A stretch of 64,000 nt of DNA, taken from Burhinus oedicnemus (taxonomy: Eukaryota > Chordata > Aves > Charadriiformes > Burhinidae). Of the stretch, positions 49,901-63,320 are shown one piece after another. The stretch is from the NCBI GenBank assembly GCA_008921705.1, contig VFFE01007518.1, positions 92,744 through 156,743 of the forward strand, given 5' to 3'. The notes beneath the pieces were generated by a model. It saw only the letters and a list, made by a program, of their open reading frames with translations, was not told where the DNA came from and made no database searches. The translations under genes and the position numbers were made by a program. Each line of letters starts with the position of its first letter. The first letter of the stretch is position 1.

Positions 49901-51704
49901 CTTAGACTTCCAAAGAGCTTTATCAACTTATCTGTTCTTATCCTTTCTCCACTTTGGCCTATTGTCATTTTATATAAGATCCTCAAGTCAAAGATCATCT
50001 ATTTTTATACCGCTGCCAAATACCAGATACAACTCAAATGTGAAATAAATAAATAATTACAGTATTAATAATGTCAAGTATTCATTCAAAACACTGTCAC
50101 AACAATCTTCAAGGAGTAAATTCTTTTTTTGCTTGTAATCAGTTATGAAATATTCATTTGCTGTTGATCCTGTATATTGCAGTTAATTTGTCAGTAATTA
50201 TATGAAGAAAGTTACTAAAATTACACAGTGCTTAAATACTTATGCTGCTACCAAACCCATACTTGGATTATGAGATATCCACTACTTAACATATTTTAGC
50301 TTTCAGTGAAATATCTCATTTAGATCACTTACCTGCATTTTTCAATTTCTTTAAACGACACTAACGTTCTTTATAACCACATTAAATTTCTTCACTTATT
50401 TCAAATACATGAAAATCATTACATGATAAAATAATTCACAATATAGTTTATTGATATACATTCTAAGTAGAACTGTTCAGTCTTGCTTAAATTTACTGTA
50501 GAAGAATAATTTTGCCCAATCTTATAGAGGAATTCTGACTAGTCTGCATTTTCTTTGGATGTACTTTGGAATATTTTCAAACACAGCGGCTTTTTGCCCT
50601 CTTTTCGCATTCACTTTTCAACAGCAGATTCTGTATTTCATCCTTTGCATGACGACCCTATGATTTTGCTTTCAGTTTTCCACCTGTAGACACCTGAAAA
50701 CACTTTCAGGCAAGGTGTGGATCCCAGTATAATTTAAACCTATTGTGCCTTCATTTCACTAAATTACTTTCTCAGAGGTCTATAGGTTAAGCATGTATAG
50801 CCCCCATGTTTTAGACAATGATTTCTCTTTAGGAAGAAATTAAGTAAACCTTTAGTTCTGGCTACTCTTTATGTAATTTAGTGCAAACACCTGCTGCAAC
50901 TGCTATTCTCTAAAAGTATACTATATATGCTTTCAGTATTGAATATGGAAAACAAGGGATTTGACAGTTGGCAAGGAATTTATGCTCAGAAAAAAATTTT
51001 CTTAAGAAAAAGCAGTTTTCATTGTATAGAAGTAAACACCTACATCAATATAATACATATATGTAGGTATATATATGGTTTTTTAATCTGATACAGTTTT
51101 GCCCCCAGATTTAGATTTTCTATCGGGCAAACATAAATGGCAGATTTAATTTCAAGATGTTCTGACCAAAAGCAGAATGGTTCAGTTTTTGAATTAAGAT
51201 TATCATGGTGTTTCGAATCATCTGACAAGCCAATAAATTGTATCACCCTATCAGTACATCGCACTATTGATGCTGCTGTTATAGACCAAACTCCAACAGA
51301 GTTAACATGTTCCTACAGTGAAGTTTGAATTTCCCCCTGATTAAATGTTTTGGCACATTGTGAAAGGCACGGTATTCTGAATGAATGCTGCAAATTCTGG
51401 AAAATATTAGAACAAGGCATAGATTTTAGGTGTAGATTTTCATATGAAAGTAACCATCTTTTCTTAATGTAGCTGAGATAAAGGGCAATAAAAATATTAT
51501 AATTATCCTCAAATTGTTGAATTCATTCATAAACTACCTATAAAGGTAGATGTAAACTACAAATCACGTTCAATTACCTGGTTTAATGTAAAGGAAGAAT
51601 TGTTTGGTTTGATTTTAACCTGCATAAAAGCAGATATGCAAGGTAGTAGACTTTTTTTCCCCAACATGTAATTAAATTTAACTAGTTTAAAATATAACTA
51701 TACG

Positions 51705-51708
<4 letters not shown>

Positions 51709-51744
<36 letters not shown>
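51709..51744. repeat. A36 homopolymer with GAA tail
   Basis: Thirty-six uninterrupted A, followed by GAAGAAGAAAAAGAGAAA. It could be the tail of a retrotransposed RNA or a slipped microsatellite. The AT-rich sequence to its left shows no recognisable source gene. Confidence 0.9.
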
Positions 51745-51746
<2 letters not shown>

Positions 51747-52254
51747 AGAAGAAAAAGAGAAACGTGAAAATCTAAAAAAGGATCCTTTTACTTTCGATTA
51801 AACTTAGGATTCTCTGTGCCTAATGGATGACTGGAAATGAGACTTCAGCTTTTTTGTTCAACCCGTTTACCTAATTTTTCTTTAAAAAGGAAAAAAGTGT
51901 GGCTCAATGAAATAAAAGTGTCCTGAGCCATATTCCTCTTCATCCTCAGATAACACCCTGGAAATCTTCCTAGAAATGTCAAATTTATGTAATATCCCAC
52001 CTAATGATTTCCAGCTGCCGCATGTTAAAACAATGTTGAGGTTACTCTGGACTCAACTTCTGGAAGAGACCCAGCCTGGAAAATGCAGGTGTCCTATACT
52101 GCAGTCTTTTTTCCCCTCAGTGTAATAAGCACTGACCATGTGCATGTTGCAGCTGAAGATACATATTTCTACATCTAAATTGAAACGGATTTTAGAAATT
52201 TTCATCTTCTACCTCAAATATCTCTCTGCTGAGCTACCCACTAAATATCAGCAG
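51745..52254. other. AT-rich non-coding stretch
   Basis: No feature recognised between the A run and the GC-rich insert. Confidence 0.6.
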
Positions 52255-52760
52255 CCCAAACCCATGCATGCACCAGGGAGCAGCGGAGTGGGCTGCACTA
52301 CAGGCTTCAGGGAGCTGGGAGCAGAGAGCTGGGGGTGGCAGGAGGGCCGACAGGAGTGTGCCCTCACCCACGTGGGATGCATCCCCATGGTACCCCCACA
52401 AGAAGAGCAGAGCACATCCGGTGATGGTACCAAGGGCCACCCACAGCCCAGAGCACCAGGCAGGACCATAATGATGGGGCAGGTCCCCAGGTCAAGTCAA
52501 GAGGCCAGGATCAGGAGGGCTCAGGGATAGGAATGACACAGCTGCAATGTTGCTCAGGCAACGATCAAGTGCAAGGGCCTGAGCTTAAATGTAGCTTTTG
52601 AGCAAAAAGGGGCTGGGAGAGAGGAGGGAGGTGGTCCTTCCTCTCAGCCCTGCAAGACAGCTGTTTCCACACAGCCCAGCGTTAGGCAGGTGCACACCTG
52701 AGAGCTAACCTTGAGCATCCGTAGCTGAAATCAGGACCTTGACGGTATCACTGGTGTCGA
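52255..52760. repeat. GC-rich insert, probable unnamed repeat
   Basis: About 500 nt of GC-rich sequence with sharp borders inside AT-rich DNA. It holds a small perfect inverted repeat, GTTGCTCAGGCAAC (52550-52563), then a GGCCTGAGCTTAAATG segment and a GGGCTGGGAGAGAGGAGGGAGG run. The open frames crossing it (130 codons + and shorter -) overlap on both strands and look non-coding. The style is that of avian GC-rich interspersed repeats or LTR pieces, but I cannot name a family. Confidence 0.5.
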
Positions 52761-55700
52761 AAAGCGTTCAGTTGAACAGATATACAATCATACCTGCTGA
52801 TCTCAAATATCAGAATGAATAATTATTAAAATATCTCAGGTGCTAATGATCTAGAGGTTATGTAATAAAATACATGACAAGGAGTAATAACTATAGAATT
52901 TTGGCTGATGGCAATGGACATTCAGTTAAAAGTGAATATATAAGGAAGAAATCATTACCACTTTAGCCATCTCGGTACAACCGCCATGCCTTTGTAAAAG
53001 ACTTCACCAAGCCTGCCCAGAGCCATCAGTCATACCCATATGATATAATTTTGTGTCATTCTCCAGAAGAGTGTTCTCTTAGTGGGTATTATTCAGCATC
53101 AAAACTGAAGGCACTGATCTTTAAGGAAAAGTGAAATGAATCAGATATATTTAGCTTCCCTGCACAACAGGAGGACCTATAGAAAAGACACATACTTTTC
53201 CCTCTTGGAGGTGGACTGTAATGAGGCCCAAGTGTTGTTAAATTCAGGTAGTACACTGCACTGCCTGTGATTCTGATCACTCTTGAGACAAATACAAAGA
53301 GCAATAAAAGGCTTATAAGAGATGAAAGGAAGAAAAGAGTATGGACCCTGAATATCAGCAGTAACTGCCTAATAGTCAGGACATTAAAAGGTTTCGGGTT
53401 TTTATTTTATATATGAAACCAATGGGATTTTTAAGCAGCACATCGAGATTGCTCAGGGGTTTCAGCTTCACTGCATTTGTCAGTTGGGCACCCTAGGACA
53501 AAACAATTCAGAGTATACTGCTGGGAACAACTTAGCATTGGAAGAAAAGAATGATTTTGTAAGTTAACTCTTATGGCTCCCTTACAATCTGGTTTCTTTG
53601 TGCCAGTGGCAACTCGCCTGAGTAAAAGGAGTGTAAGGACCATGGGATTTGGTCTCATTCTCCTCTGTAGCTGTCATTTTCCAATCCACTATGAGTCATC
53701 ACAATCTCTCTCAATAACTATTGCACTTTGTATACCCCCAGGAAATGCATAGTAAGACTGTTATTTTTAACTATATTCTCAAGTCTTGGGAAGACATTGA
53801 TTTAATTTTATGCTTTTCCCCCCCTCCCCTAATTTGTACTGAGCTCAGTTTTTATTTTCCATCCACATTTTAAAATGCCAGCTTGCTTGTTTGAAGCTGA
53901 AGTGAAATGTTTGGACAATGAAGCCCATCTTCCTTTCTTCCTCCAACTATCATTTAAAAGGAGAAAAAAAAATAGATGCTGCACTCGGTAAAAGTCATAC
54001 TTTGTTGTCCTGGAACACACAGGACATTACTGCATGTTATATGAAGTTGAACCATTATCCATAAATGGTCACAAATGAAGAAAAATAAGCAAACAATTGA
54101 TACTGAGGAGGCTTAGAAATCCTGAGGGTGATGTGCTGCTTGACAATGCATTAGCTCCATGTTTATAGTCAGAGACCAGAAGTTATTTACTATTCATTTA
54201 AAGCACATGTGAGGAATCTACAATTTTGGCTTTTGATTTCTACGGTCATAATATTGAGCTGATAAAAAGAAATGGCTAAGATTAAACTATAGCTTTAAGC
54301 ATGAAACACTGCCTGAAAAGTCACATTACTTTCTAAGTGTATCTAGGTTATCAAATGACAGCACCTGAACAAAAAATTTCTCCTAAAGTGTAAAAAATCT
54401 CAATCAGCAGTTGCTAAAGCTTACTTGCCTTTTTTTTCCCCTTTCTGACAAACATTTTCTACTTCCATTGACTGCGTAGGTGAGGTATCCCAAAGACAAT
54501 TTCTGACTATCATTTCACTGATGCTGGAGGTGCAATCAGCTCATTTTAGGGCTTCTCATTGCTACTCTGGAACAACTGTCAAGGTGTTTCCTTTAAGAGC
54601 AGCCTTTTCCTCTGTGAAGAAGAAGTTCCGTCCTTGTAAGGAGATTCATAATTTTCCCAAACAGACCATATCACTCTAATAATTTGAGTGTGTGGGACTG
54701 GAAATAAATTTGAAGCATGTAGAAATCCTACTCAGTTGGTAAGTCCTTTCTATCTCAAGATCGGACAAAGGTTCACTTATCTTCTCAATAAAATTCAGGT
54801 TTTAAGAACATTTATTATAAAAATACCATTTTCCTAATGGAAATGATTCAGGTGTTTCTCTTTTGGTTGGATTGAAATCTCTGAATACACATATTTCTGC
54901 AGAAGAAATTAGGCAGAGAGAAGACAATAGCCCAATTCCTTTTACAAAATTGCATCAGTATGGCTTTGAACTTTCCTCACATTTTCCAAAATGCTGAGAA
55001 GATGATAACATTTCAGTGATCTACATAATATCACTTCTCACTTTAGCAGCTCTTAATAGTTCCTCTGCATGCAGCAGTTTGAATTTCCTGATGGCTTGCT
55101 GACATGTTTTTGGCCATTATTGCAGAGGCTTGATTCACTCAAGAGCCTAATAAGCACTGAGGCTTTACAATGAAGAATGAAATTATCAAGCAAGCTGAAG
55201 AACTGCAGACAATTTGGTTCAGTCTTACATTACTCCAAGAAACAGGAGCCTGTAGCAGACCTAATTTACAATTTCCAAACTATATGTAAATTTACCAATC
55301 AAAACAGAAAAAATTACACAGGACATAGAAAGAATACTGTGTCCTGATAAAAAATGCGCCTTCTTGTACCTAGTAAAAAAGGTCCAGGTTATGGACATGT
55401 AATAATAGGGTTGGAATCTGGTTTTATTTCTGTTATAAACATGTGTCATGTCAAAAAGAAGGAGAAGATTCAATGGAGTCTATGGGGTGTTTTGCATATC
55501 TCACATTAGGCAAGTGATAACCATATGGTGTAATCTAGAAAAGAAAAGCCCTGAAAGCATGCTTGCTTAATTTTTAAAACACAGATTTACACTAAAAGAA
55601 ACATTATTACTTAAAATAATAATAATTATGGAGTTATTTTTCCTATGGATTTAACTGCAGTAAATGCTTTTTACACAAATGTGTTGTATAGAATAGCTTG

Positions 55701-58700
55701 CTTTTTTTTTTCCCCTCAGTGGCAGTGTAAGTACAGTGAGAGGAATTTTTCCTTGCTTGCCATCATTTTTCTTTATCATTAGTAAAGATTCTGCCTTGAG
55801 TCTTTCAAAATAACTCTGCCATTCAGCAGTGGTGAGAATTGAAACCAGCTTGTTCTTACTTTCTGTGCCTTCCTAGTTCCATAGTACAATGGGAAATACT
55901 AGAAATTACTTCTTCGTTCGAAAGGAAATCTATCTCCTTCAAATGGAACTGGTCCTAGAGATAGAAGCCAGGTGTGTTACACAGCTTAGCCCACATCTGA
56001 CACGGTTTCAAAACATAAAATGGAGTTTCTGATCAATTAGTACCCAGTGCATAGCTCTATTTCTGTGGTTAAACCAAAACGGAAGGTACATTACTAAAAA
56101 GTGTGCTGTTACTAAAACTACTAATTGTTTTTTATTCATACAAATAGACAAAGAGCACTGGGGATCCTGAAACTTAGTAAGAAACTGCAGATATAAATAT
56201 ATATCTCCTTACATCTCAAGTAGGTGAAGTCTTACCCTAGACTAAATTTTTCCTATTGGAGTGAACATTAATGAAGTGAAATATGAGGTGGGTCCTTCCC
56301 TTATGCAGATGCAGACTAAGGAAAGAATACAGCTCTGTACAGACTAGAGAATTTTCCCCAAAGTCCCCTGGGATACATGAATTCCTTCTATGCCCTTAAC
56401 CCTCCATCAGTAGAGGGCTAGGAATTCTTGAAAGTTTTTGAAGAGCGTTGAATGGGAGTCAAATATTAAAAGTCATTGGGCAGAGAGATTTAGGGAGAAC
56501 TTTGACCATCTGAAGATGGTCCCTGGTTTCCGAAGATCCATGCGGGGAGCAGGAAGGAGCCTCTTTACATCCACAAAGAGGAAAAGCTAAATTCCATCAA
56601 CGGAAAAAACAGTGAGCATGGAGTGCTCCTCAGTGGTCTGATGCAATACACATCTTTGTGTTCCAGCTGTGCATTCTCTTTCTGTAAGCTTTACACAACA
56701 CGTTTAGTCTGTCCTTTTGATGTTTCATTGAAAATCCCACAAGTTAAGTGGCAGTCTCTCTGGAAAGTGAAATCAAAGCAGTCAATACATTGGGGTGGAG
56801 GAAGAGTCTGAAAATATTTTTTAAGCTCATGAAATGACGCTGAACTTGATTCTTGTTTTTGGTAATGGCTTTTTCATCACAGCAATGCCAAGGTGAGCTA
56901 GGAATAAGGGTTGTTAGAAGTTTACCACCTCTTTGCTGACCAGCTTTAATGCATATTATTTTTATTGCACTAACACTTAGAAGGAAAACATTTTATGTCT
57001 AAGTTATTGGTACTAGAAAGTCAAGAAGTTTCTATTTTGGTATTTCGCAAGTCTGATTTCATTCTACCTTAGAGTTGAAAAGGAAAACGGTGGTTCTTAG
57101 GTTCAATTGCTTTTTTGTCTTAGGAAATATTGATTTATACAAAGCATTGTTATACAAAGTATTTTTTGACAAAAATAAAGATGTTGTGTCATTTTAAACT
57201 TTTTGAGTAATGCAGGTGAGAATCCAAATAAGGTTAAGTTTGACAAAAATCACCAAAGTCTCAAATTTTAAAAATGAAAAATAGAAATGTTTAATGTGAA
57301 AAAATAATGTATTTTATTTTTATAATATACATATTTTTATTATTATTTTTTATTTTTTAAATTCCAATGGAACTCTTTTAAGTTTCATTTGATTTAGACA
57401 GGACCACAGATGTTTCGTGCACAACTACTACTGTTTACTTTTTTTATGATCTGTTGGAAATATATTAGTAACATTTTAAGATGGGCCAATTCAAACTAGA
57501 AAGAGAAACAATCGGTTCCCCATCTCCATCGTATTTCTCCAAATGTTGTGATTCAACAGAGTGAACAGGTTAACATAATGGATACTTTCTCCTGAATTTT
57601 CTTCAGTTGGCTCTACTCAATTTATTTGGCATGTTCACTTACACCTGTGTTGATTTTCTGTTTGTACCCAAGGATATCCCAGTGTAGTCTATAACAGTTC
57701 ACATGACTGTGAGAGCAACCCAGTATACTGAAGCAAGAGGTAGGATCCAAGTCTTCATTATTAAAGATCATCCGCCATGTGCACCATCATACAGCTAGTG
57801 CTTTGAAAGCAGTTTGGAGTTTTAAGGACTCCCAGTTTGTGCCAACTTAATGGAGCTATCTGTGGACTACAATCAAGGAACTACATTATGCAAGAAACTA
57901 CAATAGAAGAACAAAAGACACCTGGAAATGTGAAATGCTTGAAGAACTATGGCTCAGTGCCTACAAACCTATGTACCTTTGCAGAAGGCTATTTTGAGGC
58001 CTTTCTAGGAATGGTGTTGCACTGTGTTATTTTATCAATATTTCTCACTTGGAGGTGTAATTTATAGAAACACCTTGGCCAGGCACAGTAGGCTTAGAGA
58101 ATCCATTTTGCAGGTGAATGTTCATGGGGACCTAAACCAAGAGGAAACAAAAGCCTGATATTCCATTCTGTTTTTTGCTAACCTTCTTGTTCACAAAGCA
58201 GTGAAGTTTACCCCCAAATCAGTACATTGAAAAGGTACACAAAACAGATGTAACACAGAGCATTTTGGAAGTCTTATTTCTAGATACTAAAACATTTTGG
58301 TTGGGTGTTCGGAAGCGACAGTGACTGCAGCTGATGCAGTTAATGGCTTTTATAAACAACAGGTTGGTCCTGAAATTTAAACATGTCAAATTGCTGAATC
58401 TGGTGTTAACTATGAAGTGGATTTCTCAAATTTCTAGACATCAGCAAATATGCACCTGCTATGCACAGAAACAAAAAGCTCAGCATACAATTATGATCAT
58501 AGAGGAAGAGTGCTGTGATTCACAGTTTACTTTTATTTATTATCTGATGAAAACATACTAAGAAAATTTAAAACCAACTGGCTGGAACTGGAAAGGGAAT
58601 CTTTAGTCCTCCATCTTAGTTCTCTGAAATTGATTTAACATAACATACAGGTTTAAATATGACCCAAAATGATAGCTCTATCTTTGAGTCATTTTCCCAT

Positions 58701-59269
58701 GTGCAGGTAAACCCGGGATTGCCTGCTATGGAACCGAAGTTGGAGTTCTTCGGCTGGAGAAAGCATCTTGCTCCTCACCTGCTTTAAGATTAATAATATC
58801 ACTCCAAAGAGATTAGAGCCATTATTCTTCCTGACCTGACCCAAACGGTACAAATGGGATTTTAAAGACAGTGTCTACTGAAAGATCCAACCGAATGATG
58901 AGGTGCACAGAATAGCTACCATGAGGAATCAGCAGTGATAGACTGTCAGTGTTATAAAGAAGATATCCTATTAGGTTTAGCTATTAACCCAGTAGAAGAT
59001 TATAGTCATAGATCCTGACTTTTAATTAAATGGACAGCACAAAGAAAGAGAGAAAGATAAACAAACTTGTGCAAAAAAGTGGCAACTTTTACTGTCTTGG
59101 TAGCAAGTCTGTGAAGTGGAAAAGGAAGAGTGACTGATGGGAGATTTTACAGATTGCTTTTTCTCACATTTGGTGAAAAGGCAAAAAGCGGCCATGACAT
59201 AGAACATTAGGTCATGAAAAGTTCTGCTTTATTGGCTAAACTGCAAAATAACTCTGGATTTCCACAATT
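52761..59269. other. AT-rich non-coding stretch
   Basis: About 6.5 kb without recognisable gene, transposon or RNA gene. Frames are below 80 codons. It is very AT-rich at 57290-57365. Confidence 0.6.
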
Positions 59270-59306
59270 AGGAAGAAAGGAAGAAAGGAAGAAAGGAAGA
59301 AAGGAA

Positions 59307-59346
<40 letters not shown>

Positions 59347-59385
59347 GAGAGGAGAGGAGAGGAGAGGAGAGGAGAGGAGAGGAAG
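59270..59385 (+). repeat. 116-nt uninterrupted purine tract
   Basis: Only A and G on the plus strand. Three zones follow each other: about four GGAAGAAA octamers, then GAG/GAA trinucleotides, then seven to eight GGAGA pentamers. The mirror symmetry of such tracts allows H-DNA (triplex) formation. An open frame with a Glu-rich stretch crosses it but is only the repeat read as codons. Confidence 0.95.
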
Positions 59386-61681
59386 CAAGAATTTAAAAAA
59401 TTTGGAATTCTTCACTGATATTTACTTTTCCAGTGTCTCCAGACCTGCACTATAAAAGTCACAATGTACAAAAAAGCCCCATGACTGAGAACCTTGAAGA
59501 TGACAAGACTAGAAACAAGACTATTTCAATGTACTCTAAGATGAAGATTTGTATACACAATAGGAAAAAGATATAGCTATTATTATGGTTAAGTAATGAA
59601 CCTTCCCAGTTGACTTAAAACAGGTACCACAAAACCAAAAAAATCCAACCAAACAAAAACAAATTTTATTCATTAATGGCAGACTTAATTGCACTTATCA
59701 AACATATTCTGTTTAATACTTTGTATTTTTTGGGAAATTCTAATGCAATTCACTGTAATTTATTTTAACTATTTGAATTTGAAAAGATTCCCCAGGCATC
59801 ATCGGGGAAGCATACGTTTCAGAACTGATTCATTGCTGACTAACTAATAGGATTTTTCTTTTCTAACAAAATGAGGAACTGCTGCTCTAAGGAACCTGGA
59901 AGTTTCTGCCACATTTAACAAGATGTAGCAGAATGTTCTTGCATTTCTGGGTTCAGCTGTAACAACACACGTTGCAGTGAGTGGTACCTCTTGCCCTGTG
60001 TGTAGAGTCATGCCACTGTAGCAAAGCGTAGGGGTCAGTCCTGTAGCTCCAGCTGTAGTACCCAATGCTTTTATCAACTGAAGACTCAATTTTAAATTCC
60101 AGGTCATGACCAAGATGGCAGTTGTCACATAATACAACTGCTTATTATAGTAACGTAGACTTTCATCTGAATAAGAAAACATTTGTGGAGTTTGAAATGA
60201 AACAACAGTAAAGATGTGCAATACAATAATTTAATAGAATGTGTTTTCACCTCTGGAAGCCTAACTCCAACTTCCGAACTGGTCAACTGAATCATCCATT
60301 ATAACAAGACCCTGGTCATTTATTTCATTTATTTCTCAGTGAATAGTATTTTTCTTCAAAAAATTGCAACATACTGGCAGCCATTGCATAACAGAATCAG
60401 AGGCATGGAGTAACAGAAACACTCTTAAGGATTAAGATATTTGAATATCTAGGTAGACTGGCAAAATATCTGCCTGAAATGTTCACTCTTCCACGTGTTT
60501 CACTTTAGTATATATCAAAGATACATATGCATGTTCTCATTCACATCATGTCAAATGATATTGACAGGCAGCTTCAATTTTCCTTGGTTAAAAAAGATTA
60601 TTAAAAACTGACAAAATTTCAAATCATGATGTACAGAAATTTGAGTTTTGAAAAGAATTATCTTTAACACTTAAAGACCTACACACACATACAATTAATT
60701 TTAAACTCACACCTCCCCCCCCCAAAAAAAAAGCAAACCAGTTAAAGAAGACTGCTAAGACAGGAATGAGGTGTCTGAAATATAAGAATTTACCAATGCA
60801 AACCCCTATTCATGTGAATAATCACATTGGCCTTTGTCGAAGTACTTACAGAAGTAAAGCTTTGCAAGATCAAGTTACTATCTTGCTAACTATCCTTAAA
60901 ATCAAGGACATTCAAGAAATGAGGGACACAGAACAATGATTCCACAGTATTAAACATTAAATCAATGATCAAATATTAAATGGGGGATTACAGAAAATGA
61001 CTAAGATGCATTGCTCTTAATTGTGTAAGTTATGGACCCAATTGCTGGTTTCATTTGCAAAAGCAAAATCATTTACAAGGTTAATTGCAGCGTCACCTCA
61101 CAGCCTCCAGTTCTTTTTCATGTTGTGCAAAGCAAGTGTGAGCAGATGGACTAGAAGAACATCTGGCAGAAAGAAACGGGATCAATGCTGCTGACAGTCT
61201 TGACTGATTTCTTTTGGTGTGCACACAAAATAATTGGTGACAGAAAGGGCAGTCAGAAGTAAAGCTCCAAACCTAAAGTGAATCTTTGCTGATGCTATTA
61301 CGGAACAAACTAACTTCTGTAGCCCTCCCTGCCAAAGTCTGGAAGACCTTAAATATCTTCAAAAAAATGTGGTGATAATTGGCTTTTGTACAGTATATGT
61401 CCTTAAAATGAGTGACACTCTCATGCAGTTTTCTTCATTCACATTTACTTTGATCTTTAAAACTACCAGGCTCTAACTTAAGCTTCATTTGTGGAAAGGT
61501 TCTTCCTTTTCATCCACATATCACTGTGTCAAAATATGGTAGATTCTATGAACCACAGGTCTGTAAAATCATCCAAGACTGCTAAAATAAACTTGTAGGA
61601 TGTACAATATTATACTGCAAGTTCTTTCAATTATTTAGTATTATTTTTAAACTCCTCTTTTAATGTGGTCGTAAAATAAGG
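59386..61681. other. AT-rich non-coding stretch
   Basis: I see no confirmed gene. A minus-strand frame of 125 codons at 59844-60221 has a rather protein-like composition and a pyrimidine tract ending in AG near its start. I do not recognise it and report it only as a finding. A C9A10 tract lies at 60715-60733. Confidence 0.55.
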
Positions 61682-62835
61682 ACTTAGCTGATGTCATTTC
61701 AAAACCACTCTCCAGTATCTTGGAGGGGCTGTAGCAATGAGAGTAGCTGGTTTGCACAATAGAACAAATGTAACACCTGTCTTCAACAGATACCAGAAGA
61801 AAGATCTGGGGAATCACAGGCTAGACAGCCTCACCTCTGTTCCTGGGAACATGTCCTCGAGGAAGTCATTTCCAGGCAAAAGAAAGAAATAATGTTAGGT
61901 GGAAACTAACAGCACAGATTTCCTATGGGGAAATCACTCTTTATCAGCTTGATTGTCTTTTGTGATAAAATGACTAGGTCTATGGGCAAGGAGAAGGCAG
62001 TGGATATCATTTATCTTGACTTTAACAATGCTTTCAACATAGCAGGAAGATAGTGTTCAGAGTGACCTTGATAAATTTGAGGATTTATCCAAGAGAAAAC
62101 AGATGAAGTCAAACATGGACAAATGCAAAGACCAGCCCAAAACCTGGAATGGAAGAACCCCAGGCACTGGCACAGGCTGGAGACCTGTACTGCATTGTCA
62201 GAGAAGGACCCAGGAGTTCTGGTGAATAGAAAGTTGAACATGAGTTAGTTGTGTGTCACTGTGAGAAGTGACTACATCCATAACTAGTGGATCAAAGGAA
62301 CTAATTGTTTTCCTCTACCTGGTGCTTGATGAGGCTGCATTTGGAATACTGCATACAGCTCTGAACACAGGAAAGATTTCGACAACCTGGAAACAGTCTG
62401 GTGGCAAGTTCCTTAAAAGCTTAGGTAACGGGAGCATATAACACAGAAGGAGAGACTGAGAAGAGGGTTTATTTAACTTGGAGAAGGCTAACAGGGGATC
62501 TGTTTGCTGGATTTCATTCCCAGAAGTGAGGTTATAGTGAAAATGGAGCCAGAACCTTCTCAGAGGTGCACAATTAAAGGACAAGAGGCAATGGTCACAA
62601 GTTGCAACAAGAAAAACTTATTAGCCATAAAGAAAAATTTAAAATCTTTATCACGAGAGTAGTTAAATACCGGTTGCCCAGAGATGCTGTGGAGTCTCCG
62701 TTTTTTTGAGATTTTCAAAGCATGACTACAAAAGGCTGTGAGAAACTTGATTTAAGTTTGGAGTAAGCTTTGCTTAAAGAAGGAAGTTGGACTAGAAATT
62801 TTGAGGTCCTTTCCAAATTTTCTGTGATTTGATCA
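61682..62835 (+). mobile_element. Old CR1 LINE with internal deletions
   Basis: Plus-strand CR1 of an old, diverged type. It starts in the RT fingers region (GCTGATGTCATTTCAAAACC, then 'LTSVPG'-like sequence near 61830) and reaches motif A, read as 'IIYLDFNNAFN' near 62007-62039. It then jumps to sequence downstream of motif C (GTGACCTTGATAAATTTGAG near 62061), so motifs B and C are deleted. The C-terminal region and 3' UTR follow (TTGGACTAGAAATTTTGAGG), ending in TTTTCTGTGATTTGATC. Many further indels are present. Confidence 0.85.
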
Positions 62836-63320
62836 TCAGATTCTATAAGGCAAGGTCTGTTCTATTCAGATCAGTAGTCCAGATACCCTGACACTTAAAG
62901 AAGAGAGGAGAAACTGTTGAGGTTTAGCGATCTTATTCCAAAATTTGTGAAATGGACAGAGATGATGATGGTGACATAAAAAAGCAACAAGGGAATGATG
63001 TTCTTAAGGAGAACAGGGCTTACTACTCAGCTCAAGAAGAAGAGCAGGACACCCATACATATGGAAGAATTTTAAACCTTTTTCACTCTCTCTCCTCCTC
63101 CCTCATTGAAAATGTCTGACTTGCTGTGCTCCTGCATCAGACAACCCAGTCCCTTACTACCTCCCACTATGAAATCAGAGCTGAGACTGTCCATGTATGA
63201 GCAGTCTCTGTTGCTATAATTAGAAAAATCACTGTTACAGAAGAGACTTCATCATTTGATTCTGATTTCCAACTGTGAGGAACTTGGGGGGTGGTGGGGA
63301 GAGGTTACATCCTTTAGAGA
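62836..63320. other. Spacer between two CR1 copies
   Basis: No feature recognised. A short G-rich run (GGGGGGTGGTGGGG) lies near 63286-63299. Confidence 0.6.

Larger units (their letters stand above)
40373..51708. other. 11-kb AT-rich stretch without gene
   Basis: No coding region, CR1, LTR or RNA gene is recognisable, and open frames are at most about 126 codons without domains. Low-complexity tracts: A20 at 43778-43797, A-rich at 44210-44310, CAAA repeat at 46921-46946. The G-quadruplex motif at 45057-45079 is listed separately. The segment 44380-44700, with several TAAT/ATTA homeodomain-like cores, is a possible conserved non-coding element. The segment 47900-48230 is GC-richer after a pyrimidine tract but has no exon-like frame. 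Confidence 0.6.

Noticed and set aside
59214..59396. Glu-rich small protein
   Set aside because: It is the purine microsatellite read as codons.
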